Assembly: GCA_964457225.1 (NCBI GenBank)
Contig: CAYWEM010000004.1
Coordinates: forward strand, 1 to 64,000
Length of the DNA stretch: 64,000 nucleotides
Origin: CAYWEM01 sp964457225
Lineage (GTDB): Bacteria; Acidobacteriota; Aminicenantia; UBA2199
Direction: 5' to 3'
Part shown: piece after piece, positions 17,265 through 25,961 of the stretch
Layout: every line of letters begins with the position of its first letter
Numbering within the stretch: the stretch's first letter is position 1
The notes under the pieces: model-generated
Database searches by the model: none
What the model was told of the DNA's origin: nothing
The model's input: only the letters and a program-made list of their open reading frames with translations
Program-made: the position numbers and the translations under genes

Positions 17265-18367
17265 AAAGTGAAAAAAAACCGTCCAGGCCGATAGTGTTGA
17301 CCCTGGACGCCGGTGGAACTACTTTTGCCTTCCACGCCCTCAGTGAAAATGAAGATTTGCTTGATCCAGTCGTACTGCCGGCCCGGGGAGATGACCTGCA
17401 GGCTTCCCTGGACACCATAGTCCAGGGTTTCGAGCAGCTGCGCCGCGAGCTGTCGGCGCCGATAACCGCAATCAGCTTTGCTTTTCCCGGACCTGCCGAT
17501 TATCTTAACGGAGTCATCGGCGACCTCTGCAACCTGCCGGCCTACCGCGGCGGTGTTCCCCTGGCTCCGATCCTGGCTGGGCATTTCGGTGTACCTGTCT
17601 TTATCAACAACGATGGCAACCTCTTCGCCCTGGGTGAAGCCATGGCCGGGTTTCTCCCCCGGGTCAACCGGGACCTGCAGGCGGCAGGCCAAAACCGGCG
17701 CTACAGTAATCTCTGCGCGGTAACCCTGGGCACCGGTTTCGGCGCCGGCCTGGTCTGCTCCGGACGCATGCTGATCGGAGACACATCTTCGGCCGGGGAG
17801 ATCTGGCTGCTTCGTCTTTTGACCGATGCCCGCCTGAACGCCGAAGAGGGCATCAGCATTCGCGCCCTGCGCCGTGTTTACGCCGAATTGACCGGATTTC
17901 CGGCGGACCGGGTTCCCGAGCCGAAAGATCTGGCCGAAATCGCGGACGGGAATAAGCCGGGGGACAGCGGCGCCGCCCGGGAAGCTTTCGCCCGCCTGGG
18001 GGAAAACCTGGGAGAGGCCCTGGCCGCAGCCCTGACTTTGTTTGACGGGGCGGCGGTCATAGGCGGCGGCCTGGCCGGCGCGGCCCGGCACTTCATGCCG
18101 CAGGTCATGGCCGGGCTGAACTGTTCAATCAACGGCCACCAGCGACTGGAATCGAAGGTGTTCTATCTGGAAGACAAAGCCCAGGCGGCCGAGTTCTTCG
18201 CCCCGGCCGAAACCATGCTCAGCCTGCCCGGCCGGGAAGCTGAAGTCCCCTACCTGCTGCACAAGAAACTGCCTCTGGGCCTGAGCAGCCTGGGCACCAG
18301 CAAGGCGGTGGCTGTCGGCGCCTATCATTTCGCCCTGCAGCAAATCGGCCGGTCGGCCGCAGACTGA
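17261..18367 (+). CDS. ROK family sugar kinase, lacking the zinc motif
   Basis: The start codon shares ATGA with the transporter stop. The 368-residue protein has the ASKHA phosphate motif near the N-terminus (LTLDAGGTTFAFHAL), the catalytic-type VFINNDGNLFALGE, phosphate-2 GTGFGAGLVCSG and the adenosine motif AAVIGGGLAGAA. The GHxxxxxxxxCxCGxxGCxE zinc site of most ROK kinases is absent; the matching region reads SSAGEIWLLRLL. It probably phosphorylates the monosaccharide released by the neighbouring hydrolases (GlcNAc, mannose or glucose). It belongs to the same operon, 8 nt before the GH20 gene. Confidence 0.82.
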   Translation: MKSEKKPSRPIVLTLDAGGTTFAFHALSENEDLLDPVVLPARGDDLQASLDTIVQGFEQLRRELSAPITAISFAFPGPADYLNGVIGDLCNLPAYRGGVPLAPILAGHFGVPVFINNDGNLFALGEAMAGFLPRVNRDLQAAGQNRRYSNLCAVTLGTGFGAGLVCSGRMLIGDTSSAGEIWLLRLLTDARLNAEEGISIRALRRVYAELTGFPADRVPEPKDLAEIADGNKPGDSGAAREAFARLGENLGEALAAALTLFDGAAVIGGGLAGAARHFMPQVMAGLNCSINGHQRLESKVFYLEDKAQAAEFFAPAETMLSLPGREAEVPYLLHKKLPLGLSSLGTSKAVAVGAYHFALQQIGRSAAD

Positions 18368-18375
18368 GGAGAAAA

Positions 18376-20418
18376 ATGAAAATGAAAGTTCTCCTGCTCC
18401 TTATTCCGGCCCTGCTGGCGCTCCCTCTATTGCCGCAGTCTCCGGAATCCAACCCGGGCTTTGAACTGATGCCCCGCCCCCGGGAAATCACGGCTGGAAA
18501 CGACCGGTTCCGCATCGACGACCAGGGTCTGCAGCTTGACTTGCAGGGCGCTTTCCACCCCCGCCTGACCGAGCGCGGCCGCTGGTTCCTGCAACGCTTG
18601 AGCCGCCGCACCACCCTGCCCTTTTTCGAAAGCCGGGGCCAAAAGATCATCGTGGCAAGCAGCCGGCCGGGCCGGCTGCAGCTCGGGGAAGACGAAAGCT
18701 ACCGCCTGCTGGTCAACAGCACTGAGATAAGAATCGAAGCGGCCACCGACCTGGGCGCCGGCCATGCCCTGGAAACACTGCTGCAGCTGGCGGCCTGCGA
18801 TGAAAAAGGCTGGTTTTTCCCGGGTGTACTGATTGAGGACGCACCTCGTTTTCCCTGGCGCGGCTTGATGATCGATGTCGGCCGCCACTTCATGCCGCCC
18901 GGAGTGATCAAGCGAAACCTCGATGCCATGGCCGCAGTCAAGCTCAACGTCCTGCACCTGCACCTGACCGAGGACCAGGGCTTCCGCATTGAGAGCCGGG
19001 TTTTTCCGCGCCTGCACCGCCTGGGATCCGCCGGAGAATACTTCAGCCAGGATCAGATCCGGGACATCATCAGCCACGCCGACCGGCGCGGTATCAGGGT
19101 GATGCCGGAATTCGACATGCCCGGACACGCTGCTTCCTGGATGCCCGGTCATCCCGAATTGGCCTCCGGGCCTGGCCCATACAGGCTGGTTGAACACTTC
19201 GGCGTTTTCGATCCGACCATGAACCCGGCCGGCAGGAACACTTATCGTTTCCTGGCCAGGTTTTTCCGGGAGATGGCCGAACTCTTTCCGGACCGGTACG
19301 TTCACATCGGCGGTGATGAAAACAACGGCCGGGAATGGGACGCCAACCCGGCGATCCAGGCCTTCAGGAAAAAGAAGGGCTTCAGCGACAATCACCAGCT
19401 GCAGGCCTATTTCAACAGCCGCCTGCTGAAAATCCTGGCCGCGAACGAGCGCATCATGATGGGCTGGGACGAAATTCTTCAGCCCGACCTGCCGCCCGGA
19501 GTGGTCATACATTCCTGGCGCGGCCGGCAATACCTGGAGAAGGCGTCCCGGCAAGGTTACCACACCGTGCTTTCAAACGGATACTACCTCGACTTGTCGC
19601 ATAACGCCGGACAGCATTACCTGGTCGATCCCCTGCCGGATGACTGCCCGCTCAGCCCGGAAGAGCAGAAAAGAATTTTGGGCGGAGAAGCCACCATGTG
19701 GTCCGAACTGGTAAATCCTGAGAACGTTGATTCAAGAATCTGGCCCCGAGCCGCGGCCATCGCCGAAAGACTCTGGAGTCCCAACCCCCCGTCCGAACTT
19801 ACCGATATGTACCGCCGCCTGTTTGCCGTCAGCCGCCATCTGGAGGAAAGCGGAGCCCGCCTGCTGGCCAACCGGCCGGCCATGATGCGCCGCCTGTCCG
19901 GAACCGAAGATATTTCCGAGCTTATGTTTCTGGCCGATTCCCTGGAACCGGTTGAAGGCTACCGGCGACACGGCAGTCAGAAGTACTCGACCCGGCATCC
20001 CCTCAGCCGTTTCGTTGACATCAGCCTGCCGGACGCCCCGGAAGCAATCCGCTTCCAGCTGTTACTGGAAGCATACCTGGCCGAACCAACGGCTGAAAAA
20101 CTGTCCGGGCTGTTGACCCGGTTGCAGCGCTGGCAAGAGCTGGAACAGCTCGAACCACTGCTGGCCGGTAACCCCAACCTGCGGGAAACAGCCTCCCTGG
20201 CGGCCAACCTGGCTGAACTGGCCGGACTGAGTGTGGAATTACTGCAAAAACTGGACGCCGGCTATTCATTGTCCGCTTCTGAAATGGCTGAATGCGAGAA
20301 AAAAATCAAACTCCTGGCTCAGCCGGCGGCGGAAATGGAACCGCCCCTGGCCGCCCAGGCCCTGAGGCTGATGAGACTTTTAAGCCGGGAAGAAAACGCC
20401 TCAGGCCGAAATGATTAG
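18376..20418 (+). CDS. GH20 beta-N-acetylhexosaminidase, secreted
   Basis: The 680-residue precursor begins with a signal peptide. An N-terminal GH20b-like domain (residues 30-155) precedes the catalytic TIM barrel, which opens RFPWRGLMIDVGRHFMP. The substrate-assisted Asp-Glu pair is D314-E315 in HIGGDENNG, and MGWDEIL plus EATMWSELVNP are later family features. After about residue 500 an extra helical domain follows. The enzyme would cleave terminal GlcNAc or GalNAc. The downstream GH2 gene overlaps by 8 nt. Confidence 0.93.
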   Translation: MKMKVLLLLIPALLALPLLPQSPESNPGFELMPRPREITAGNDRFRIDDQGLQLDLQGAFHPRLTERGRWFLQRLSRRTTLPFFESRGQKIIVASSRPGRLQLGEDESYRLLVNSTEIRIEAATDLGAGHALETLLQLAACDEKGWFFPGVLIEDAPRFPWRGLMIDVGRHFMPPGVIKRNLDAMAAVKLNVLHLHLTEDQGFRIESRVFPRLHRLGSAGEYFSQDQIRDIISHADRRGIRVMPEFDMPGHAASWMPGHPELASGPGPYRLVEHFGVFDPTMNPAGRNTYRFLARFFREMAELFPDRYVHIGGDENNGREWDANPAIQAFRKKKGFSDNHQLQAYFNSRLLKILAANERIMMGWDEILQPDLPPGVVIHSWRGRQYLEKASRQGYHTVLSNGYYLDLSHNAGQHYLVDPLPDDCPLSPEEQKRILGGEATMWSELVNPENVDSRIWPRAAAIAERLWSPNPPSELTDMYRRLFAVSRHLEESGARLLANRPAMMRRLSGTEDISELMFLADSLEPVEGYRRHGSQKYSTRHPLSRFVDISLPDAPEAIRFQLLLEAYLAEPTAEKLSGLLTRLQRWQELEQLEPLLAGNPNLRETASLAANLAELAGLSVELLQKLDAGYSLSASEMAECEKKIKLLAQPAAEMEPPLAAQALRLMRLLSREENASGRND

Positions 20419-22933
20419 CAAAGCGGCCCTGCTGTTTCTGTTCTGCTGCAGCTTTTTTCCCCGTTTGGAAGCCGCCGGGGTCGAAAGGTTCGAACTAGAC
20501 CGAGGCTGGCGGGTTCGGAACCCGAAAACAGCGGAAGACTGGCTGCCGGCCAGGGTTCCCGGCACCTTGCTGGCCGACCTGCTGGCCGCCGGAAAGATTC
20601 CCGATCCCTTTCAGAACTGCCTGCACCTGGACCTGGCCTGGATTGAGCGGGAAAGCTGGGAATATGCCCTGGACTTTGACTGGGCAGGCGAAAGGCAGGC
20701 AGGTCGCTTGTTCCTGGTGCTTGACGGCCTGGACACTCATGCCGAGGTCCTGTTGAACGATCAGCACCTGCTTGAGGCTGACAACATGTTCCGCAGTTGG
20801 CGGACCGAGGTCGGAGAATTGCTCAAACCGGGCCAAAACAAACTGCGGATTATCTTTCGACCGCCGGGGGATTACATCTCAGGGCGGGCCGCCGCGCTGC
20901 CCTTCCAGTTGCCCGGCGGCGACTGGGCCTGGATCCGCAAGGCCGCTTTTCATTTCGGCTGGGATTTCGCGCCGCGCCTGGCCGGACCGGGTATCTGGCA
21001 GCCGGTCTACCTGCAACTCGAAACCGGGCTTTTCATCCGCTCAGGCTCGATCAGCACCCTGGCCCTGCACCCCGGTCAGGCCAACCTGCGGGCCGACTGC
21101 CGGATCTATTCGCCTGCCGGAAAAGCAGTTTTCCTGGAAGTCCGGGACCGGCGGAACGACAACACCCTGCTCAGCAGGCGGATCCGGGTCGAAGCCGGAG
21201 AAAACCGTATCAACAAGGATTTCAGCCTGGCCGAACCCGAGCTCTGGTGGCCGGCCGGAATGGGCCGGCAACATCTCTACGACCTGGAGATGCTGATAAG
21301 GGATGAAGAAGGAAACCAGGATCGACTGCCTCTGGAAGTAGGCATCAGGACGATTGAACTGATCAACCAGCCCGATGAGCCGGGGACCAGCTTTCATTTC
21401 AGGATAAACGGCCGGGTTTTTTTCGCCCGCGGCGCCAACATCGTCCCCCCGCACAGTTACCGTTTTCACGAAGCTCAGCGCTGGACGGAACTGGTGGCAG
21501 CGGCCCGGGCCGGGAACATGAACATGCTGAGGGTCTGGGGCGGGGGCATTTACCCGCCGGACGAGTTTTTCGCCGCCTGCGGCCGGGCCGGCATCCTGGT
21601 CTGGCAGGATTTCATGTTCGCCTGCGCCATGTACCCCTGGGACGAGGAATTCCTGGCCAATGTCCGGGAGGAAGCCTTTCAGCAGGTCGAGCGCCTGCGC
21701 AAGTTCACCAGCCTGGCCCTGTGGTGCGGCAACAACGAGGTTTCCGAAGGCTGGCACAACTGGGGCTGGCGCCGGGCCTTCACCGGACAGGCCGACCGGG
21801 AACAGGAGACTTGGGCCGGGTATCAACGAATCTTTCACCAGCTGCTGCCGGAGGTGGTATCTGAAGTCGATCCCGGCAGGGCTTACTGGCCCAGTTCGCC
21901 CCAGTTCGGCTGGGGCCGTCCCGAAAGCCTGGATCACGGTGACGCCCATTACTGGGGTGTCTGGTGGGGCCGCGAGCCCTTGAAAACTTACCGGCAAAAA
22001 ATCCCCCGCTTCATGAGCGAATTCGGCCTGCAAAGCCTGCCGAGCCTGGCCGGGCTGGGTGAATTCAGCCCGCTTGATGCAGGCGGCGGCCTGGATCAGC
22101 TGGCCTGCCGCCAGAAAAACGAACCCGGCTTTGAAACCATCGGGCTTTACCTCGATCAACTCGGTTTCAAGCCCCAGGAACTCCGCCAGTTCGTGTATTT
22201 AAGCCAGGTCAACCAGGCCCTGGGCCTGCAGGCGGCCATTGAAGCCCAGCGCCTGGCCGCTCCCCGCTGCCAGGGCTCGCTCTACTGGCAGCTCAACGAC
22301 TGCTGGCCGGGGATTTCCTGGAGCAGTATCGATTTTTCCGGCCGCTGGAAAGCGGCTCATTACCAGGTAAAGCGATCATTCGCCCCGCAATTGGCCGTAA
22401 TCGATATGCAGGATGAACACATCAGCGTCAAACTGCTCTCCGATGACGCCGGTCAAACTCCGCGGCGCTTGAAGCTGGAGCTGTTCACTCCGGCCGGCCG
22501 GAAACTGCATTCCTGGAAATTACCCAAAACCAGCTGCCGGGAAAACGAGCCGGCGGTTCTGCGCTTCGACCCGCCGCCGGCCGCCAGGAATCAACCCCAG
22601 GTGCTGGCCATGCTCAAATGGGGCGATTCCTCAACCGCGGTCCGGGCTTTCAGCCTGAACTTTCCCCCGGGCTGGGCCGCCTGGCCGGACCCCCAGGTCA
22701 GGATCAGAATCAGAAAGAAGCGGGGGAGAACTTTCCTGCTGGTCAGGAGCAAAAGACCGGTTCTGTTCCTGGAAATAGAAAACCAGGCACAGGACCTGCG
22801 GCTCAGCGACAATTACCTGCACCTGGCCCCCGGTGAAACGATCCGGCTCGAAGTGCTGGCCGGCCGGCCGGCCGGGCTGAAAGCACTTTCCCTGCGGGAT
22901 TACTTGCCGGAGAGAGAAACAAAGGAGAATTAA
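20411..22933 (+). CDS. GH2 beta-mannosidase, secreted
   Basis: The 840-residue precursor has a short signal peptide (MISKAALLFLFCCSFFPRLEA). The order is sugar-binding jelly roll, immunoglobulin-like domain, TIM barrel and C-terminal beta domains. The acid/base is E443 in WCGNNEVSEGW and the nucleophile is E537 in MSEFGLQS, both with beta-mannosidase rather than galactosidase surroundings. GQNKLRIIFRPP and RVWGGGIYPPDEFF further support this. It would remove the beta-linked mannose of the N-glycan core or of mannans. It overlaps GH20 by 8 nt and is 1 nt from GH92. Confidence 0.92.
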   Translation: MISKAALLFLFCCSFFPRLEAAGVERFELDRGWRVRNPKTAEDWLPARVPGTLLADLLAAGKIPDPFQNCLHLDLAWIERESWEYALDFDWAGERQAGRLFLVLDGLDTHAEVLLNDQHLLEADNMFRSWRTEVGELLKPGQNKLRIIFRPPGDYISGRAAALPFQLPGGDWAWIRKAAFHFGWDFAPRLAGPGIWQPVYLQLETGLFIRSGSISTLALHPGQANLRADCRIYSPAGKAVFLEVRDRRNDNTLLSRRIRVEAGENRINKDFSLAEPELWWPAGMGRQHLYDLEMLIRDEEGNQDRLPLEVGIRTIELINQPDEPGTSFHFRINGRVFFARGANIVPPHSYRFHEAQRWTELVAAARAGNMNMLRVWGGGIYPPDEFFAACGRAGILVWQDFMFACAMYPWDEEFLANVREEAFQQVERLRKFTSLALWCGNNEVSEGWHNWGWRRAFTGQADREQETWAGYQRIFHQLLPEVVSEVDPGRAYWPSSPQFGWGRPESLDHGDAHYWGVWWGREPLKTYRQKIPRFMSEFGLQSLPSLAGLGEFSPLDAGGGLDQLACRQKNEPGFETIGLYLDQLGFKPQELRQFVYLSQVNQALGLQAAIEAQRLAAPRCQGSLYWQLNDCWPGISWSSIDFSGRWKAAHYQVKRSFAPQLAVIDMQDEHISVKLLSDDAGQTPRRLKLELFTPAGRKLHSWKLPKTSCRENEPAVLRFDPPPAARNQPQVLAMLKWGDSSTAVRAFSLNFPPGWAAWPDPQVRIRIRKKRGRTFLLVRSKRPVLFLEIENQAQDLRLSDNYLHLAPGETIRLEVLAGRPAGLKALSLRDYLPERETKEN

Positions 22934-22934
22934 G

Positions 22935-25898
22935 ATGAAAAAAACAACGATCATAACCCTGGCCGCCCTGGCCTTGCTTTCCTCTTGCCGCTCCGGGCCT
23001 GAAGACTGGGCTGCTTACGTCAATCCCTTCATCGGCACCGACTTTCACGGCCATACCTTTCCCGGGCCCACGGTGCCCTTCGGACTGGTCCAACTGAGCC
23101 CGGACACCAGGTTAAGCGGCTGGGATGGCTGTTCCGGCTACCATTACAGTGACACCGTGATCTACGGATTTTCCCATACTCATCTCAGCGGCACCGGGGT
23201 CTCTGATTACGGCGACATCCTGCTGATTCCGACCTCCGGTCCCGGTCAATTCAGCAACGACGATTACTCCTCTCCCTTTGCCAAGACCAGCGAACATGCC
23301 GAAGCCGGGTATTACCGGGTTTTCCTGGACAAGCCCCGGGTACTGGCCGAGTTGACGGCCGGCACCCGCTTCGGTCTGCATCGTTACACCTTTCCCTCTG
23401 ACCGGGAAGCTCACCTGGTGCTGGACCTCGAGCACCGTGACCAGGTCCTGGAGTCCTGGCTGGAAGCAGGGCCCGGCGGCGAAGTCCTGGGTTACCGCCG
23501 TTCCAGGGCCTGGGCCGAAGACCAGCGCATCTACTTCGCCCTGCGCTTTTCCCGGCCGGTCCTGGGCCTGGAAGTGGAAAACCCGGAAAGCGACCCGGAA
23601 CAAACCAGGGCCGATATTCAAGCCTGGCTGGATGAGGCCAGGCCCTTTAAAAGCAGCGGCCTCAGAATTAAGGCTTCTTTTACCTTTTCAGCCGAAAACC
23701 GGCCGCTGTTAGTCAAAGTAGGCCTGTCGGCGGTCAGCGCCGCCGGAGCCCTGGCCAACCTGGACCGGGAAATGCCGGACTGGGATTTTACCGGCGCCCG
23801 GCACCGGGCCCGGGCCCTCTGGAACCGCGAGCTTGGTAAAATCGAAGTCAGCGGCGGCAGCCGGGAGCAACTGGTTACTTTTTACAGCGCGCTTTATCAC
23901 TGCTTCATTCACCCCAATGTCTTCAACGATGCCGACGGGAGTTACCGGGCCGCCGACAACAGCATCAGGCCCGATCCGGGACACGATTATTACACGGTTT
24001 TTTCACTTTGGGACACTTACCGGGCCCTGCACCCCCTGCTGACCATCATCGATACCAGGCGCAGCCTGGATTTCATAAAAACCTTTCTGGCCATCTACCA
24101 GGCCCGGGGCCTGCTGCCGGTCTGGGAACTGGCCGGCAACGAAACTTTCTGCATGATCGGCTATCACAGTGTCTCGGTGATCGCCGACGCCTGGTTCAAG
24201 GGCATCAGGGATTTCGATGCCGAACTGGCCCTGCGGGCCATGAAGACCAGCGCGAATATGGACCACTTCGGCCTGGATGCCTACCGCCGTCACGGGCATA
24301 TAGCGGCCGACATGTACCACGAGGGGGTTTCCAAGACCCTGGAATACGCCTACAACGACTGGTGCATAGCGCGTTTCGCGGCCGACCTGGGGGAATTGGA
24401 TGATTACCGGACTTTCATTGAACGGGCCCAATACTACAAGAACACTTTTGACCCCGATATCGGATTCATGCGGCCCCGCCTGAACGGCGGCTGGAAAACT
24501 CCTTTTGATCCCAGCGAGGTTGATTTCAACTTCACCGAGGCCAACAGCTGGCAATACAGCTTTTACGTACCCCAGGACATCAGCGGACTGATCGCCGGCC
24601 ATGGCGGCAAGCAGGCCCTGGCCGGGAAACTTGACCTGCTGTTCAGCACCAAGGATCCGCCCAGCGGCCGCAAGCAGGCCGACATAACCGGGCTTATCGG
24701 CCAGTACGCCCACGGCAACGAACCCAGCCATCACATCGCCTATCTATACAACTTCGTCAACCAGCCCTGGAAAACCCAGCAAACAGTTCGCCGCATCATG
24801 GACGAGTTGTATTCCTCCGAGCCTGACGGCCTGTCCGGCAACGAGGACTGCGGCCAGATGAGCGCCTGGCTGGTTTTGAGCGCCCTGGGTTTTTACCAGG
24901 TGACTCCAGGCGAGCCCTGGTACGTGATCGGCACTCCCTGGTTCAAGAAGGCGGTCATCAACCTGGAAAACGGCCGCCGTTTCCGCATCCGGGCCCCGAA
25001 GGTCAGCCCGGAAAACATCTACGTGCAGGACCTGAAACTGAACGGCGAGACCTGGCCTGAAAGCATCCTGAAACACGCCGACATCATGGCCGGCGGAGAG
25101 CTTCTTTTTTCCATGGGCCCAAAGCCCAATTACAGCTGGGCCGGTTCAGACCGCCATGCACCCAAAACCGAAATCAGTGATTTCCCCATCACCGTGGTGC
25201 CGACCATCATGGCCGCCGGTCCCGTTTTCACTGACAGCCTGCAAGTAACCATGAGACCGGATATGCCGCAGGACTCGATCCGTTTCACCCTGGACGGCAG
25301 TGAACCAGGGCCGCAGTCCGCGCTGTACTCTGAACCCCTGTTAATCAAGGAAAACACCAGGATCAAAGCCCTGGCCCTGAACCCGGCCGGACAACCCAGC
25401 CGGCCGATGCGCGCCGTTTTTCACCGCATTCACACTGACCGGTCAATCGAAATTCACTCGCAGTACAACCGCCAGTACACCGCCGGAGGACCAGCCGGCC
25501 TGATCGACGGTCTGCGAGGCGCGGCCAACTTCCGCCTGGGAGGCTGGCAAGGCTACCAGGACCAGGACTTCGAAGCAGTCATCGACCTGGGCCGCGAAAA
25601 GGCCGTCAGGCGCCTGGCCGCCGGTTTTCTGCAGGACACCCGCTCCTGGATCATCCTGCCGACCGGAGTGGAGTTCTGGATCAGCAGTGACGGCACTGAT
25701 TACCGCCGGATCGCCCAAGTCAGCCACCAGGTTCCCGCCGGGGAAATGGAGCCGCTGATCGTTGACCTTGAAGCCCGGGTCAGGGAAAAAGGTCGCTGGG
25801 TCAAAGTCATAGCCCGCAATTACGGGGCCCTGCCGGAATGGCACCTGGGAGCCGGCCACCCGGCCTTTATCTTCATCGACGAGATCATCATCGAGTGA
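22935..25898 (+). CDS. GH92 alpha-mannosidase lipoprotein with CHB_HEX_C and F5/8C-like domains
   Basis: A 987-residue lipoprotein: the lipobox ALLSSC places the acylated cysteine at residue 18. Residues 25-735 are GH92, starting YVNPFIGTDFHGHTFPGPTVPFG, with GFSHTHLSGTGVSDYGD, a central GNEPSHH and the segment GNEDCGQMSAW. GH92 enzymes are calcium-dependent exo-alpha-mannosidases acting on N-glycan mannose. A chitobiase/hexosaminidase C-terminal-like domain follows (IRFTLDGSEPGPQSALYSEP) and then a discoidin-type F5/8C domain (about 840-987). AAGGAG supports the start. It is the last gene of the glycan operon. Confidence 0.94.
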   Translation: MKKTTIITLAALALLSSCRSGPEDWAAYVNPFIGTDFHGHTFPGPTVPFGLVQLSPDTRLSGWDGCSGYHYSDTVIYGFSHTHLSGTGVSDYGDILLIPTSGPGQFSNDDYSSPFAKTSEHAEAGYYRVFLDKPRVLAELTAGTRFGLHRYTFPSDREAHLVLDLEHRDQVLESWLEAGPGGEVLGYRRSRAWAEDQRIYFALRFSRPVLGLEVENPESDPEQTRADIQAWLDEARPFKSSGLRIKASFTFSAENRPLLVKVGLSAVSAAGALANLDREMPDWDFTGARHRARALWNRELGKIEVSGGSREQLVTFYSALYHCFIHPNVFNDADGSYRAADNSIRPDPGHDYYTVFSLWDTYRALHPLLTIIDTRRSLDFIKTFLAIYQARGLLPVWELAGNETFCMIGYHSVSVIADAWFKGIRDFDAELALRAMKTSANMDHFGLDAYRRHGHIAADMYHEGVSKTLEYAYNDWCIARFAADLGELDDYRTFIERAQYYKNTFDPDIGFMRPRLNGGWKTPFDPSEVDFNFTEANSWQYSFYVPQDISGLIAGHGGKQALAGKLDLLFSTKDPPSGRKQADITGLIGQYAHGNEPSHHIAYLYNFVNQPWKTQQTVRRIMDELYSSEPDGLSGNEDCGQMSAWLVLSALGFYQVTPGEPWYVIGTPWFKKAVINLENGRRFRIRAPKVSPENIYVQDLKLNGETWPESILKHADIMAGGELLFSMGPKPNYSWAGSDRHAPKTEISDFPITVVPTIMAAGPVFTDSLQVTMRPDMPQDSIRFTLDGSEPGPQSALYSEPLLIKENTRIKALALNPAGQPSRPMRAVFHRIHTDRSIEIHSQYNRQYTAGGPAGLIDGLRGAANFRLGGWQGYQDQDFEAVIDLGREKAVRRLAAGFLQDTRSWIILPTGVEFWISSDGTDYRRIAQVSHQVPAGEMEPLIVDLEARVREKGRWVKVIARNYGALPEWHLGAGHPAFIFIDEIIIE

Positions 25899-25913
25899 AT
25901 ACTCTCGTTCTTG

Positions 25914-25942
25914 TTGACAATTAATTCGATAAAAAAGAAAAT
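25914..25942 (+). promoter_or_regulatory. Candidate promoter of the BNR/VPS10 propeller gene
   Basis: TTGACA at 25914-25919 with a 17-nt spacer to GAAAAT at 25937-25942 in an A/T-rich gap. AAGGAGG follows before the ATG at 25962. Confidence 0.45.
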
Positions 25943-25961
25943 ACCTTAACAAGGAGGACTG

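Noticed and set aside
18427..19563. Minus-strand ORF (378 codons) opposite GH20
   Set aside because: The plus strand encodes an unmistakable GH20 catalytic domain; the antisense frame has no family features.
21041..22159. Minus-strand ORF (372 codons) opposite GH2
   Set aside because: Shadow frame of the beta-mannosidase gene, with no ribosome site or recognisable domain.
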